Source: Dama dama
Lineage: Eukaryota > Chordata > Mammalia > Artiodactyla > Cervidae
Reading direction: 5' to 3'
Assembly: GCF_033118175.1 (NCBI RefSeq)
Contig: NC_083689.1
Coordinates: 21,744,501-21,808,500 of the forward strand
DNA length: 64,000 bases
In this document: positions 22,577 to 36,500 of the stretch, piece by piece
Numbering within the stretch: position 1 is the first letter of the stretch
Layout of the letters: each line of letters starts with the position of its first letter
Notes under the pieces: generated by a model
Seen by the model: the letters and a program-made list of their open reading frames with translations, nothing else
The model's database searches: none
What the model was told of the DNA's origin: nothing
Position numbers and translations under genes: made by a program

Positions 22577-25500
22577 CTGCCCAGAAAGGAGAAACCGGTT
22601 CAGATGTGGGGGTGAAATAAGAGTCTGTGTACCCTGGGTGTGACCAGGCAGCAGGATCTCGTGGCTGGGGCTGGGCTGGTGGCTGGCCATGCCCTCATCT
22701 TCCTGGGGCACCGCCTTTGCCATTTTCGGGGATGGCAAAGGAGACCGCCTGGCTTCACACACACACACAGCTCCCTTTCTGGGAATAAAATCTCAACTCC
22801 TTAGCACAGCTGAACGTGACCTCTCTCCACCCTGACTTCACAGGCCTCCCAGTTGTTCCCACGATTCTCCAGACACCGTCCTGCCTGAGGGCCTATGTAC
22901 CTGCTGCCCCCTCAGCCAGGAATATTATTCCCCTTTGATTGTTTGCCCAAAAGGCTCCTTCTCATCCTCTGAGTGTTACCCTAAGGACCGCTTCCTGAGA
23001 GCAGCCTTCCCAGATCCTTCTGGCCAAAGCAGCTTGCTGTCCAACCTCTGATCCATCATCCCTCTAGTCCACTGTCACACCTGCTACACTGCCCAGTCTT
23101 CTCACCTCCCTGACACATCAGAGTCTGAAACTACTGGAGGTGGGGTTAGGGGGAGGTGGACACCATCTCCCTCTGTGTGGCCCCCCCTCGGTCGGCAGCT
23201 GGTCCCACAGACCCACTGACTCCCAGAATAAGACATGTCTCCTCAGCGCCCACAGGGCCCTGGACTGTACCACCAGGGGACCAGCCTCCAGGTGTCAAAG
23301 CTCTCCAGGCCACTCACCTAGCTCTCCGCCACTGATGGAAAAGTCCTTCTCCAAGATGACCCACTTCTGAATCTTCTGTGCATTGGAGATGGCTTTTTGG
23401 TTGACAGCATTGATGCCTTTCTGGATGGCCATGTGGACCATGGGGTCTCGCAGGTCCAGGATCTCAGACACCGTGGTCGCCTGGCTGCCCACCTCCCGGC
23501 AGAACTTGATCGCCTCCCAGTTCAGCGTGTCCAGTGGCTCTCCGGTCATTTTGTCGACCTCACACTGCCCCCGCGACACCCCTGTCACAATCCCTAGTAT
23601 CCAGCCCCAAGGACCAAGATGCGGCTTCCCACCTGCTGGAAAACCCACGTTACCTTCAGCGTCAGGAGGATGCTCAGGAACTTGGCCTTGTCGCCCACCA
23701 GCATGGCATTACTAATGATGGGGATCGTCTCCTTAACCAGGTTCTCGATGGGAAGGGGGGCCACGTTCTCGCCACCGGCTGTGATGATGATTTCTGAAAC
23801 GAGGCGTGACTGGGGGTGGGTTCAACCAGGACAGCCCAGGAGTCCCATGCCTTTGCAGATCAGACGGGCCCAGGTGTCGGCAGCAGCAACCACTCCCCTG
23901 AAAAACCCCGGAAGCAGAGGGGCACCCCTGCCCTTGGCCAGGACACTCTCCATGTCCTTCTCCAAGTCCCAATCACTCTGCCACTCCTCCCCCATCTTCT
24001 TCAGATTCCCATCAAGCATCCACATCCTGAATATTCCACTTGGACAGCATCTTATCAACTCCTGGCCTGTTCCTTGGTCCCCCGTACCCTGAACCAGGCC
24101 CTCTGGTATGCCCTTGCCTGGAAAATAGTCAAGCGCTTCTGACCATGCCCTGTCTCTCTGTCTCCTGCTGTTCCCCATCGTCTGGCAACTCTCAAAGACC
24201 CCAAGTCCAGGCTCCTCACAGGGGTGTGTGGTGCCTTCCTAATTTTGGCAGGCTCTTAAAGGATTGTGTCACTGTCTCCCCCTGCCTAAAATCCTTCAGG
24301 AGCTCCTCTTCCTGCCCCAGACACAGTCTTCACTTGTTCCTCCATCCTGGGACAGCTGCTGCTTCCTGTTCCACCCACCCAGACTCTCTCCATTCCATCC
24401 TGTGATCTTGCAGTCACCTCCGCTGAGGTCCTTATAGCACTAGGAATGATCCGTTTGAGCCCATGATGGACATCTGTGATATCATCTGCCCGGTGACTCC
24501 TCCATCCTTCGAGTTTCTTTAGAGAACTACCCTCCATCTCTGTGTGATATGGGGAGGGGGTGGGCTGCTGGGGTAAGCCTGTGACCACATCAGACCAGTC
24601 AGTGTATTTCGTCCTCTACAGTGATTCATTCTGAGATGGGATACTGACCCAAGAAGATCCAGTGAGAATCAGGCATAAAACTTGCTGACGCTGTTGGGAA
24701 TAGTACACTCTTTCCTCAACCTTTGGGTGTTACAATGAGCCTAGACTGTTGGCAGCCATCTTGTCATCAAGTTGGAAAAGCCTCCTCAAGAATGGCATCA
24801 GGGAGCTCCCTAGTGGTCCAGAGGTTAAGAATCTAGCTTCCAATGCAGGGGATGTGGGTTCAATCCCTGGTCAGGGAACTAAGATCCCACATGCCATGCA
24901 GCAACTAAGCCCTTGAGCCACAACTACTGAGGCCACATGACAAAGAGCCTGCATGCTGCAACCAAGACCAGATGCAGACACATAAATAAATGAATAAACA
25001 GACAAGGATGGCATAAATACAGAGGGGGACTTGGTCACAGAAGGATAAAGAGATTCTTGTGATGTCATTTTGGCACCTGGATCCAGCCATGCCTGAGGCA
25101 TGCGCTTTTGGACTTTCCAGTTTTGAGCCAGCAGCTTTAATAAACCTGCTTAAGAAGGGTTTTCTGTTGCTTACCACAGAAATGATGGTAACGTAGCCCT
25201 CCTACTGAACAGTTACAGCCTGTGTCAGGCTCCATGCCAGATGCTGTACATCAGAGGTTGTGGGCTAAATTCCACAATGCTCCTTCTGCCTGTTTTTGTA
25301 AAGACACGAGCTAAAAAGTTTTTACATTTCTAAATGGTTGGAAGGAAATCTAAAGAAGAACAATATTTGTGATACATGAAAATCCTATGACATTTGTATT
25401 AGTGCATGGCCACGACCATAGGTCTGGACATCAACTGCGGCTGCTTTTGTCCCACAGCTGTCAGACACCCTGTATCCTGCAAATCCAAAATATTTATACA

Positions 25501-27472
25501 TGGGCCCTTTAGGGCTTCCCTGGTGGCTCAGTGGTATAGAATCTGCCTGCCGATGCAGGAGATACAGGAGACATAGGTTCTGTCCCTGGCTCGGGAAGAT
25601 CCCCTGGAGAAGGAAATGGCAACCCACTCCAGTATTCTTGCCTAAAGAACCCCATGGACAGAGGAGCTTGTCGGGCTACTGTCCATGGGGTCACAAAAGA
25701 GACACGAGTTAGTGACTAAAACAGCGACCAACTTTATGGGAAAAGTTGACTGACCCCTGTTCCGTATCATTTCATTTAATCATGATGACTCTGTAGTTAC
25801 TGTTATCCGTAAATGACAGGGGAGGGAACAGAGGTTTGAGGCCCAGTATAGGCTTCTTTCCTGGCTCCATCCTGCTGAGGGCCAGATGCTGGGCACAAGG
25901 ACAGCACTGGGCTGGACAGTGCACGGGCTGGGGTGTCCCTGTACATCTGTGTGAGCACCCATCCCCATGAAAGGTGGCAAGGCAGAGCCTTCAGTGTTCA
26001 AGGCTGGCCTGCTCGCTGGAGGCCCCTGGGAACCCAGCCCCAGTACCTTTGATGCGGCCGGTGATAAAGAGGAAGCCCTGGTTGTCCAGGCGGCCCAGGT
26101 CCCCAGAGTGGAGCCAGCCCTCCTTGTCAATGGCCTCCATGGTCGCGTCTTCCTGTTCCAGGTAGCCCATGAAGACATGCCGGCCCCAGAGGCAGATTTC
26201 CCCCACGCCATCCTTGCTCGGCTGATACAGCATGTTCTTACACCCTGCCACAATTTTGCCAGAACTGCCAGGGGACAGGAGGAAGGAAGACTGAGACTCG
26301 GGGGGCAGGGGCCGAGGTCACCTGGTTCCTGACCCCTGGCTCCGCTGGCCTGGGCTGGAGCTGCCGCTGCATCCTCCCCAGAACCCAGTGGGTGCTTGTG
26401 ACTATTGGCTGAGTGGAGAGAGGGCTGGTCCCACCAAGGGAGTCAAATTCCCAAAAACCTGGTGAACTGGGCTTCTCTGGTGGCTCAGTGGTAAAGAATC
26501 TGCCTGTGATGCAGGAGACAGCGAGTTTGATCCCTGGGTCAGGAAGATCCCTGGAGAAGGAAATGGCAACCCACTCCAGTATTTTTGCCTGGGAAATCCC
26601 ATGGACAGAGGAGCCTGTTGGGCTACAGTCCATGGGGTCACAAAGAGTCAGACATAACTGAGTGACACTTTCACTGGTGAACTGGGAAGCCCAGTGGAGT
26701 TGTAAGTTGGTTTTATCTTCACGTACATGGCAGAAAGACTTCCCAGCAATGGGATTCCCCAGTGTCCGAGTGGTTGGTACTCCATGTTTTCCCTGCTGAG
26801 GGTCTGGGTTCCATCCCTGATCGGGGAACTAATATCCCGCAAGCCACACAGAATGGCAAAAAAAAAGAAAGAAAAGAAAACCAACCAACCCGAGCAACAA
26901 AACCCTTTCTAGAAAACAGGAATGTTGCCCTGAATGCAGTTACCAGGACAGCTGATTTTAGGTAAAAGGACCAGCCAAAATCTCTTTAAAGTTACTTCCA
27001 CAGGACAGAGAGCACTAGTGAAATCTGGATTTTTGTGAAATTCCTTTCGTTAGTGATACCACTTGGGAGGGTGGTCTTAGGATGGAGAGAAGGAAGTATT
27101 TTCTTTCTGCCTGGCTGAGATCTCTTCTATTGGCAGTTAGAAGGGTCGGTGGTTTTAGGGTGAAGTGTAGAAACTCCCATAGTCAGCAAGTGGAAAAAGA
27201 AGGCAGGCCTGAGATGCTTAAAATGTATATGAATGCATAAATGTGGACTCTGGAAAAAGGGTACAGGTGAACAGACATAGAGAACAAGTGTATTGACCCC
27301 ACCGGAGGAAAGGCAGGGTGGGATAAATTGGGAGATTGGGATTGACATGTATACACATGTATACATGACAATGTATAAGATAGATAACTAATGAGAATCT
27401 ACTGTATAGTACAGGGAACTCTACTCAATGTTCTGTGGTGACCTAAATGGGAAGGAAATACAAAAAAGAGCA

Positions 27473-27516
<44 letters not shown>

Positions 27517-30500
27517 ACCAAGAACTTCCAGGTGTACAAGCTGGGTTTAGAAAAGGCAGAGGAACCAGAGATCAAATTGCCACCATCTGTTGGATCATAG
27601 AAAAAGCAACAGAATGCCAGAAAAATATCTACTTCTGCTTCATTGACTACGCAAAAGCCTTTGACTGTGTGGATCACAACAAACTGGAACATAGTTAAAG
27701 AGATGGGAATAATAGACCACCTTACCTGTCTCCTGAGAAAACTGTATGTGGGTCAAGAAGCAACAGGACATGGAACAACTGACTGGTTAAGAATTGGGAA
27801 AGGAGTATGACAAGGCTGTATATTGTTACTCTGCTTATTTAACATATATGCAGAGTACATCATGCAAAATGCCAGGCTGGAGGAATCACAAGCTGGAATC
27901 AAGACTGCCAGAAGAAATGTCAACAACCTCCCATATGTAGATGATACCACTCTCATGGCAGAAAGTAAAGAGGAACTAAGGAGCCTCTTGATGAGGGTGA
28001 ATGTTGGCCTAAAACTCAACATTCAAAAAACTAAGATCATGACATCTGATCCCACCACTTGATGGCAAATAGAAGGGGGAAAAGTGTAAGTGGAAATAGT
28101 GACAGATTTTATGTTCTTGGGCTCCAAAATCACTGCAGCCATGAAATTAAAAGATGCTTGCTCCTTGGGAGGAAAGCTATGACAAACCTAGACATCACAT
28201 TAAAGAGCAGAGACATCACTCTGCCAACAAAGGTTCATATAGTCAAAAATATGGTTTTCTTATATGAATGTCAACATTCTAGGAATCAGCGAACTAAGAT
28301 GGACTGGAATGGGTGAATTTAACTCAAATGACCATTATATCAACTACTGTGGGCAGGAATCCCTTAGAAGAAATGGAGTAGCCATCATAGTCTACAAAAG
28401 AGTCTGAAATGCAGTACTTGGATGCAATCTCAAAAACAACAGAATCATCTCTGTTCGTTTCCAAGACAAACCATTCAATATCATGGTAATCCAAGGCTAT
28501 GCTGCAACCAGTAATGCTGAAGAAGCTGAAGTTGAATGGTTCTTTGAAGACCTACAAGACCTTTTAGGACTAACACCCAAAAAAGATGTCCTTTTCATTT
28601 TAGGGGACTGGAATTCAAAAGTAGGAAGTCAAGAAATACCTGGAGTAACAGGCAAATTTGGCCTTGGAGTACAGAATGACGCAGGGCAATAGCTAATAGA
28701 GTTTTGCCAAGAGAACATACTGGTCATAGCAAACACTCTCTTCCAACAACACAAGAGAAGACTCTACATGTGGACATCACCAGATGGTAAACACTGAAAT
28801 CAGACTGATTATATTCTTTGCAGCCAAAGATGGAGAAGCTCTATACAGTCAGCAGAAACAAGACCAGGAACTGACTGTGGCTCAGATCATGAACTCCTTA
28901 TTGCCAAATTCAGACTTAAATTGAAGAAAGTGGGGAAAACCACTAGACCATTCAGGTATGACCTAAATCAAATCCCTTATGATTATACAGTGGAGGTGAT
29001 GGAATTCCTGTTAAGCTATTTCAAATTCTAAAAGATGATGCTGTGAAAGTGCTGCACTCAATATTTCAGCAAATTTGGAAAACTCAGCAGTGGCCATAGG
29101 ACTGGAAAAGGTCAGTTTTCATTCCAATCCCCAAGAAAGGCAATGCCAAAGAATGCTCAAACTACCGCACAATTGCACTCATCTCACACACTAGTAAAGT
29201 AATGCTTAAAATTCTCCAAGCCAGGCTTCAGCAATACGTGAACCGTGAACTTCCAGATGTTCAAGCTGGTTTTAGAAAAGGCAGAGGAACCAGAGATCAA
29301 ATTGCCAACATCTGCTGGATCACCGAAAAAGCAAGAGAGTTCCAGAAAAACATCTATTTCTGCTTTATTGACTATGCCAAAGCCTTTGACTGTGTGGATC
29401 ACAATGAACTGTGGAAAACTGTGAAAGAGATGGGAATACCAGACCACTTGACCTGCCTCTTGAGAAACCTGTATGCAGATCAGGAAGCAGCAGTTAGAAC
29501 TGGACATGGACCAATAGACTGGTTCCAAATAGGAAAAAGAGTATGTCAAGTCTGTATATTGTCACCCTGCTTATTTAACTTATATGCAGAGTACATAATG
29601 AGAAATGCTGGGCTGGAGGAAGCCCAACCTGGAATCAAGATTGCCGGGAGAAATATCAATAACCTCAGATATGCAGATGATAACACACTTATGGCAGAAC
29701 GTGAAGAAGAACTAAAGAGCCTCTTGATGAAAGTGAAAGAGGAGAGTGAAAAAGTTGGCTTAAAGCTCAACATTCAGAAAACTAAGATCATGGCATCTGG
29801 TCCCATCACTTCATGGCAAATAGATGGGGAAACAGTAGAAACAGTGTCAGACTTTATTTTTTTGGGCTCCAAAATCACTGCAGATGGTGATTGCAGCCAT
29901 GAAATTGAAAGACGCTTATTCCTTGTAAGGAAAGTTATGACCAACCTAGACAGCATATTAAAACTCAGAGACATTTTTTGTCAACAAAGGTCCGTCTAGT
30001 CAAGGCTATGGTTTTTCCAGTGGTCATGTATGGATGTGAGAGTTGGACTATAAAGAAAGCTGAGCATGGAAGAATTGATGCTTTTGAACTGTGGTGTTGG
30101 AGAAGACTCTTGAGAGTCCCTTTGACTGCAAGGAGATCCAGCCAGTCCATCCTAAAGGAGATCAGTCCTGGGTGTTCATTGGAAGGACTGATGTTGAAGG
30201 TGAAACTCCAATATTTTGGCCACCTGATGCAAAGAGCCAACTCATTGGAAAAGACTCGGATGCTGGGAAAGATTGAGGGCAGGAGGAGAAGGAGACGACA
30301 GAGGATGAGATGGTTGAATGGTATCACTGACTCAATGGACATGAGTTTGAGCAAACTCTGGGAGATGGTAAAGGACAGAGAAGCCTGGTGTGCTGCAGTC
30401 CATGGAGTCACAAAGACTTGGACACGACATAGTGACTGAACAACAGATAACTGATTCACTTTGCTATACAGCAGAAAGTAACTTTGTAAAGCAACTATGC

Positions 30501-33500
30501 TCCAATAAAAGTTTTTTTTTTAAAAATGTACAAAGAGGCTTCTTATGACTTCCTGATTAAAAACTTTCCTAGGAGTGTGGGAAAACTCAGAAGCTATACA
30601 AGTTTGATGGGTTCATCCAAGGAAAACTAAAAAAAATTCTACACAGGAAAAAAAGAAAAAAACCACCTGTTTAAGGAAGGACTACTGTTTGGTTTGGAGG
30701 AAAAAAACAAAGCTCAAGTGGGCATTTGGGTTTTACAGAAAACAGACCCAGGTGCAGTTATGGACTGGAAGGGGTGGATACTGATGTACAGAGTAAACAA
30801 AGAAGCAAGAGATGGTTTTGCCAGATTGGGAAGATCAGACTTCGATTTCACTAAGTTCAAAGGTGAGTGGAACCTGGCCAAACACGAGAGGAGACTCGAC
30901 CTTGCAGTATGGTGCTGTTGGTAGGGGACAGGGGGTCAGGGAAGGACAACCAGGAGGTCCTGTGAAGGAACATGGCTCCCAGACTCCGAGTGGAACTCGC
31001 CTTTGGTGTTTTACTGTGTCAGTGTAACTGGTCTCCATCCTGCAGTCCAAGCTGAGCTAAGCTTGGGAGAAAGCCAGAGGGGCCTGGGGACATGGACAAA
31101 GCACCTTGGAGATGAAGGGTCCCTGGGTCTCAGGAGGTCAACCTGGGGTGGGACATCTGGAGGCAGAGCTCTCAAGTGACAGATAGGGAGGGTACATACA
31201 TAGAATGTTTGGGAGAACTCCCTCTTTGTCCGCGGGCTCTCGGACAAACTGGGGCTTCCCACAGTCATGAAGATTTGGAGCCTGGAGGCTGGAGACACCA
31301 AGTCAGGATTCATCGTAGCCCAGAAACCCTCCACCTCTATCCCCTTTGACCCAGCATTGCCAGAGGACCAGGTGTCTGCCCAGGAGACCAGTACCTTAGA
31401 AACTTGTAGTTTTCCGAGGTGGATATGGAGTGGGGTCCTGAGCTTTCACTCATACCATACACCTCGCCTATTGGTATGTCCAGGCTTAAAAAGAACTCAG
31501 AAGTCTCCTTGTTGAGGGGTGCGGCCCCACTGATAAAAATGCGGCAGTGATCCAGGCCAAGGGAGTTCTTGATTTTGGTGAACACGAGTGCCTTTGCCAT
31601 GCGGTAGCTCATGGAAGGGTCATGTTCCCTGTGAACATGGATGCCAAGGAAGGTTCTGTAGCCACAGAGCCACATGGGGGGGATGGGACCCAGCTGGACC
31701 CCTCACCCACCACCCTCCATGCCTGGCCCCAGCGGTCCTGCCACTTACCCTGGCATCCTTTTCGAGTTGACCTTGAAGCCAATATTCCTTGCCCACAGAA
31801 ACACCTTTCTCCTCAAGCTTGAAGACTTGCCAACAGTCTCCTTTATCTTCTCATGCATCTTTTCCCAAATTCGGGGTACCCCCAGGAAGGCAGTAGGCTT
31901 TACCTCTTGCAAGGTGTTGACCAAGGTGCCCTGCTGGGTACAGAGTTTGGTCAGCAACACCTGCACCCCAGGTGTCCATCTCTCCCCAGCCACTGAGGGC
32001 AGCCCAGGAGAACTTTCTCTTGGCTTTCTGGACCAAGGTGAGCTCCTGATCCACAGGAGCCAGCCCATTGACTAGCCAGTGGCCAATCAGTTTAACCCGT
32101 TCTCCCTGGGGACATAGTGGAGCATACAGACTGGTAGAATATTTTTGGAAGGCAGTGTGACAGTGCTGTTAACATTTTAAATACAGCTAGGCTATATTCT
32201 GTGGGTGATAGAACTCAGCTGGACGAAAGACTCCGATTCACAGAGAAACACGTGTGAGATGCTCTTAGTGCATCATTTTGTAATAAAATGAAAACAGGCT
32301 ACGTAGCCAGTGTGGGGGGGATTGGCTGAAGAAACTGTGGCCCAAGCATGAAGTGGAGTATCATGAAAGATTCTCCCTCAAATTGATCTACAGGTTCAAT
32401 GTCATCACTATAAAAAATAGGCAAGCTATTTCATACCAACTGACAAGCTGCATGGAAATGCAGAGGACCTAGAATAACCAAAGCAATTCTGAAAAACAAA
32501 ATCAGAGGACTTACTATTACTTGATTTTGAAACTGACTATAATGTAGGGTGATCAACTGTCCGGATTTGTCCAGAACTGGAGGTGTTCCTGGAGTGTGGG
32601 GTTTTTACTTATGAGCCGGGAGAGTCCTGGTAAACAGGGACAAGGTGATCTCATCACCAAAAAGCTAGGAAAATAAAGTCAGTGAGGTTTTGGTGTAAGG
32701 ATAACATAAAGATCAATGAAACAGAACTGAAAATCTGAAGATGAATCTTTACATTTATGATCAATTGATGCTCAATAAAAGTGCCAAAGACCAACAAACA
32801 AGTAGAGAGTTTAGCTAACTTAGAGCGTTCCTGCCAGACACAAAAATTACCTCAAAATGGACCACAGACCTAAAAGTAAGAGCAATTAACAGATCTAAAA
32901 GCCCTCCAGAAGAATACATAAAAGAAAATCTCTGTGCCTTTAGATATAGTATGTGAAGGTCATTTAGTCATGTCTGACTCTTTGTGACCCCATGGACTGT
33001 AGCCCACCAGGCTCCTCTGTCCATGGAATTCTGCAGGCAAGAATCCTGGAGTGGGTTACCATTTCCTCCTCCAGCCCTGAGGGTAGGCAATGATTTTCTT
33101 ACAAATTAAACCAGAAGCATGAAAGGAAAAAAAATCAATAAATTGGAGAGTTAACACTCATTAGAGGTGAACATTTTCTGCTTTTCAAAAGACACTAGTA
33201 AGAAAATGAGAAGACACGCCACAGAACTGGGAGCAAGTATTTGCAGAACCTATATTTGATAAACAATTTGTATGAAGAACACAACATTCAACAAGAAGAT
33301 GTACAACTCAATTTTTACACAGGCAAAACTGTGAACAAGAGATTTTTCCAAAGAAGATACACAGATGGCCAATAAGCACAAGAAAAGTGGCTCACTATCA
33401 TTAATCATTTGAGAAATGCAAATTAATAGGAGAGAGACCACTTCACGTCTGCTAGGATGGCAATAATAGTAAAAACAAAAATAGTAAGAACAAGTGTTGG

Positions 33501-36500
33501 TGAGGATATGGAGGAACTGGACCTCTCATACACTTCTGGTGGAGATGTAAAATGGCACAGTCTCTTTGAAAACACTCTGGCAGTTGCTTAAAATGTTAAG
33601 ACAGGGAAGTCCCTGCAAGTCCTGTGGTTAAGACTCCGTGCTCCCACTGCAGAGGGCACGAGTTTGATCCTTGGTCAGGGAACTAAGATCCTGTGTGCTG
33701 AAGCCAAAAACAAGTTAAAACGGCTTTGTTCCTAGTGCTAAGTTGCTTCAGTCATGTCTGACTCTTTGCAACCAAATGGACCATGGCCCACGAGGCTCCT
33801 CTGTTCATGGGATTCTCCAGGCAAGAATGCTGGAGCGGGTTACCATTTCCTTCTCCAGGGGGTCTTCCTGAGCCAGGGATCAAAGCCCCGTCTACTGGGC
33901 CTCCTGCACTGCAGGCAGACTGTTTACCGCTGAGCCACTGGAGAAGCCCATTGCTACTTCTGAAGATATGCACATTCCCAGTAAGTGGGGTAAACATGAA
34001 GACGCAAATAGCTTCACATCAGTTCAGGTCAGATTCTACTGCCAAAAATGTTTGGTTTGTGGAGGGTTTTGGAGCTGGGGATACTGAATTAAAAAAAAAA
34101 AAAAAAAAAAACAACGCTACACACACACACACAAATTCTGCCTTTAGTACCATTCACATTTTAGTCTTAGGTAGTTCAGTATACAGTCTGCAAGTCCGTG
34201 GACACCATGACTTGGATAAAGATAAAAACAAAAAGAAGGTGGTTAACTGATTCACATGCTGCTAAAGGGGAGCGTTAGCTGAGGACAGAGAAGGAACCCC
34301 TCACCCTACCAGATCTGGGCCTTGATGGAGCCATCCACCCTTCCAAGCTGCCGTTAACCTTGACCCCACACCCCCAGATCTGGGCCCTGATGGAGCCGTC
34401 CACCCATCTGGGCTGCCCTCAACCTTGATACCTTGAGAGCGTCTGGTTCAGCAAAGTAGATGAAAGCCCCGACCTTTATGGGCACCCAGACGTCCATCAT
34501 CTGAGCTGCGATGTGGCTGAGAGGAAGGTAGCTGACCACCACCTCCTGCTTTTCGGGGGCATAAGCCAGGTTGTAGACCCTCGCCACTGACCCCGCTGTC
34601 CACGTGATCTAGAACACAAGCTGAACTTAGGATCCAGTGAGATCCGACATACTTCCTCCTCCTCCTCCTCACCTGAGGGCTGTTTAAATGCAGTTCTTTA
34701 ACAAACGCAAGGCACCTCCTAAACGCTAGGCACTGCTGCTGTTCTTTACAAACATTGAGTCATTTAGTCATCTTAACACTGGGGTTGATAACTGTGATTC
34801 TCCCCCATCGTCGAGATGAGAAACCAGAGGCACAGAGAAGTTCACTAACTTGCCTGAGGCTGGGACAAACTGTAAACTACAGTGGGCAGCTTTGGGGGAT
34901 TACCAGACACCCCTGGATCCAAAAGGAGACCCTAGAGTCAGGATGTCAGAAAATCTGAAGAACTCAGTAAGTGTCTCAGAAGCAATCTTGACTCTTGGGG
35001 CTTCCCTGCTGGTCCAGTGGTTAAGAATCCACTTTATAATGTGGAAGATCAGGTTTAATCCCTGGTCAGGGAACTAGGAGCCCACATGTCGCAGGACAGC
35101 TAAGCCCGTGCACCACAACTGCTGAGCCTGCTTGCCACAGTGAAAGATCCCACATGCCATGACTAAGACCCAACACAGCCACACACACAAAAGAAATCCT
35201 GACTCCACCATTTACTAGCTGAGTGACGCTGGGCTATTTTCTTAAAATCCCTTGGAACCTCTATTTCCTCATCTGTAAAATGGGCACAGAATTTCCTTGT
35301 GCCAACATAAAATTAAGAAACCAACACTGTCCAAAAAACAAAAAGACCACCCTTAATCCCACGGAATAAACACCCCAACAATTAGTGTATTAATGTCTTT
35401 CTTTAAAAATTAAAAAAAAATTTTTTCCATTTATTTTTATTAGTTGGAGGCTAATTACTTTACAATATTGTAGTGGTTTTTGTCATACATTGACATGAAT
35501 CAGCCATGGATTTACATGTATTCCCCATCTCGATCCCCCCTCCCACCTCCCTCTCCACCCGATCCCTCTGGGTCTTCCCAGTGCACCAGGCTCAAGCACT
35601 TGTCTCATGCATCCAACCTGGGCTGGTGATCTGTTTCACCCTAGATAATATACATGTTTCAATGCTGTTCTCTAGAAACATCCATCCCACCCTCATCTTC
35701 TCCCACAGAGTCCCAAAGTCTGTTCTGTACATCTGTGTCTCTTTTTCTGTTTTGCATATAGGGTTGTCGTTACCATCTTTCTAAATTCCATATATATGTG
35801 CTAGTATGCTGTAATGTTCTTTATCTTTCTGGCTTACTTCACTCTGTATAAGGGGCTCCAGCTTCATCCATCTCATTAGGACTGGTTCAAATGAATTCTT
35901 TTTAATGGCTGAGTAATATTCCATGGTGTATATGTACCACAGCTTCCTTATCCATTCATCTGCTGATGGGCATCTAGGTTGCGTCCATGTCCTGGCTATT
36001 ATAAACAGTGCTGCAATGAACATTGGGGTGCACGTGTCTCTTTCAGATCTGGTTTCCTCAGTGTGTATGCCCAGAAGTGGGATTGCTGGGTCATATGGCA
36101 GTTCTATTTCCAGTTTTTTAAGAAATCTCCACACTGTTCTCCATAGTGACTGCACTAGTTTGCATTCCCACCAACAGTGTAAGAGGGTTCCCTTTTCTCC
36201 ACACCCTCTCCAGCATTTATTGCTTGTAGACTTTTGGATAGCAGCCATCCTGACTGGCATGTAATGGTACCTCATTGTGGTTTTGATTTGCATTTCTCTG
36301 ATAATGAGTGATGTTGAGCATCTTTTCATGTGTTTGTTAGCCATCTGTATGTCTTCTTTGGAGAAATGTCTGTTTAGTTCTTTGGCCCATTTTTTGATTG
36401 GGTCATTTATTTTTCTGGAATTGAGCTTCAGGAGTTGCTTGTATATTTTTGAGATTAATCCTTTGTCTGTTGCTTCATTTGCTATTATTTTCTCCCAGTC

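Larger units (their letters stand above)
32370..33600 (+). mobile_element. Ancient L1 (ORF2 end) with inserts, intron 7
   Basis: Segments such as AACCAAAGCAATTCTGAAAA, TTTTGGTGTAAGGATAACAT, AGATGGCCAATAAGCACAAG and GGTGAGGATATGGAGGAACT occur in L1 order. It is interrupted by a palindromic element (32545-32650) and a SINE (32950-33080). Confidence 0.8.

Noticed and set aside
22103..22768. 221-codon minus frame
   Set aside because: It runs through ACSBG2 exon 13 in the wrong frame and through intron sequence.
27470..27513. CRISPR-like or other spaced array
   Set aside because: Pure dinucleotide repeat without spacers; the window is mammalian.
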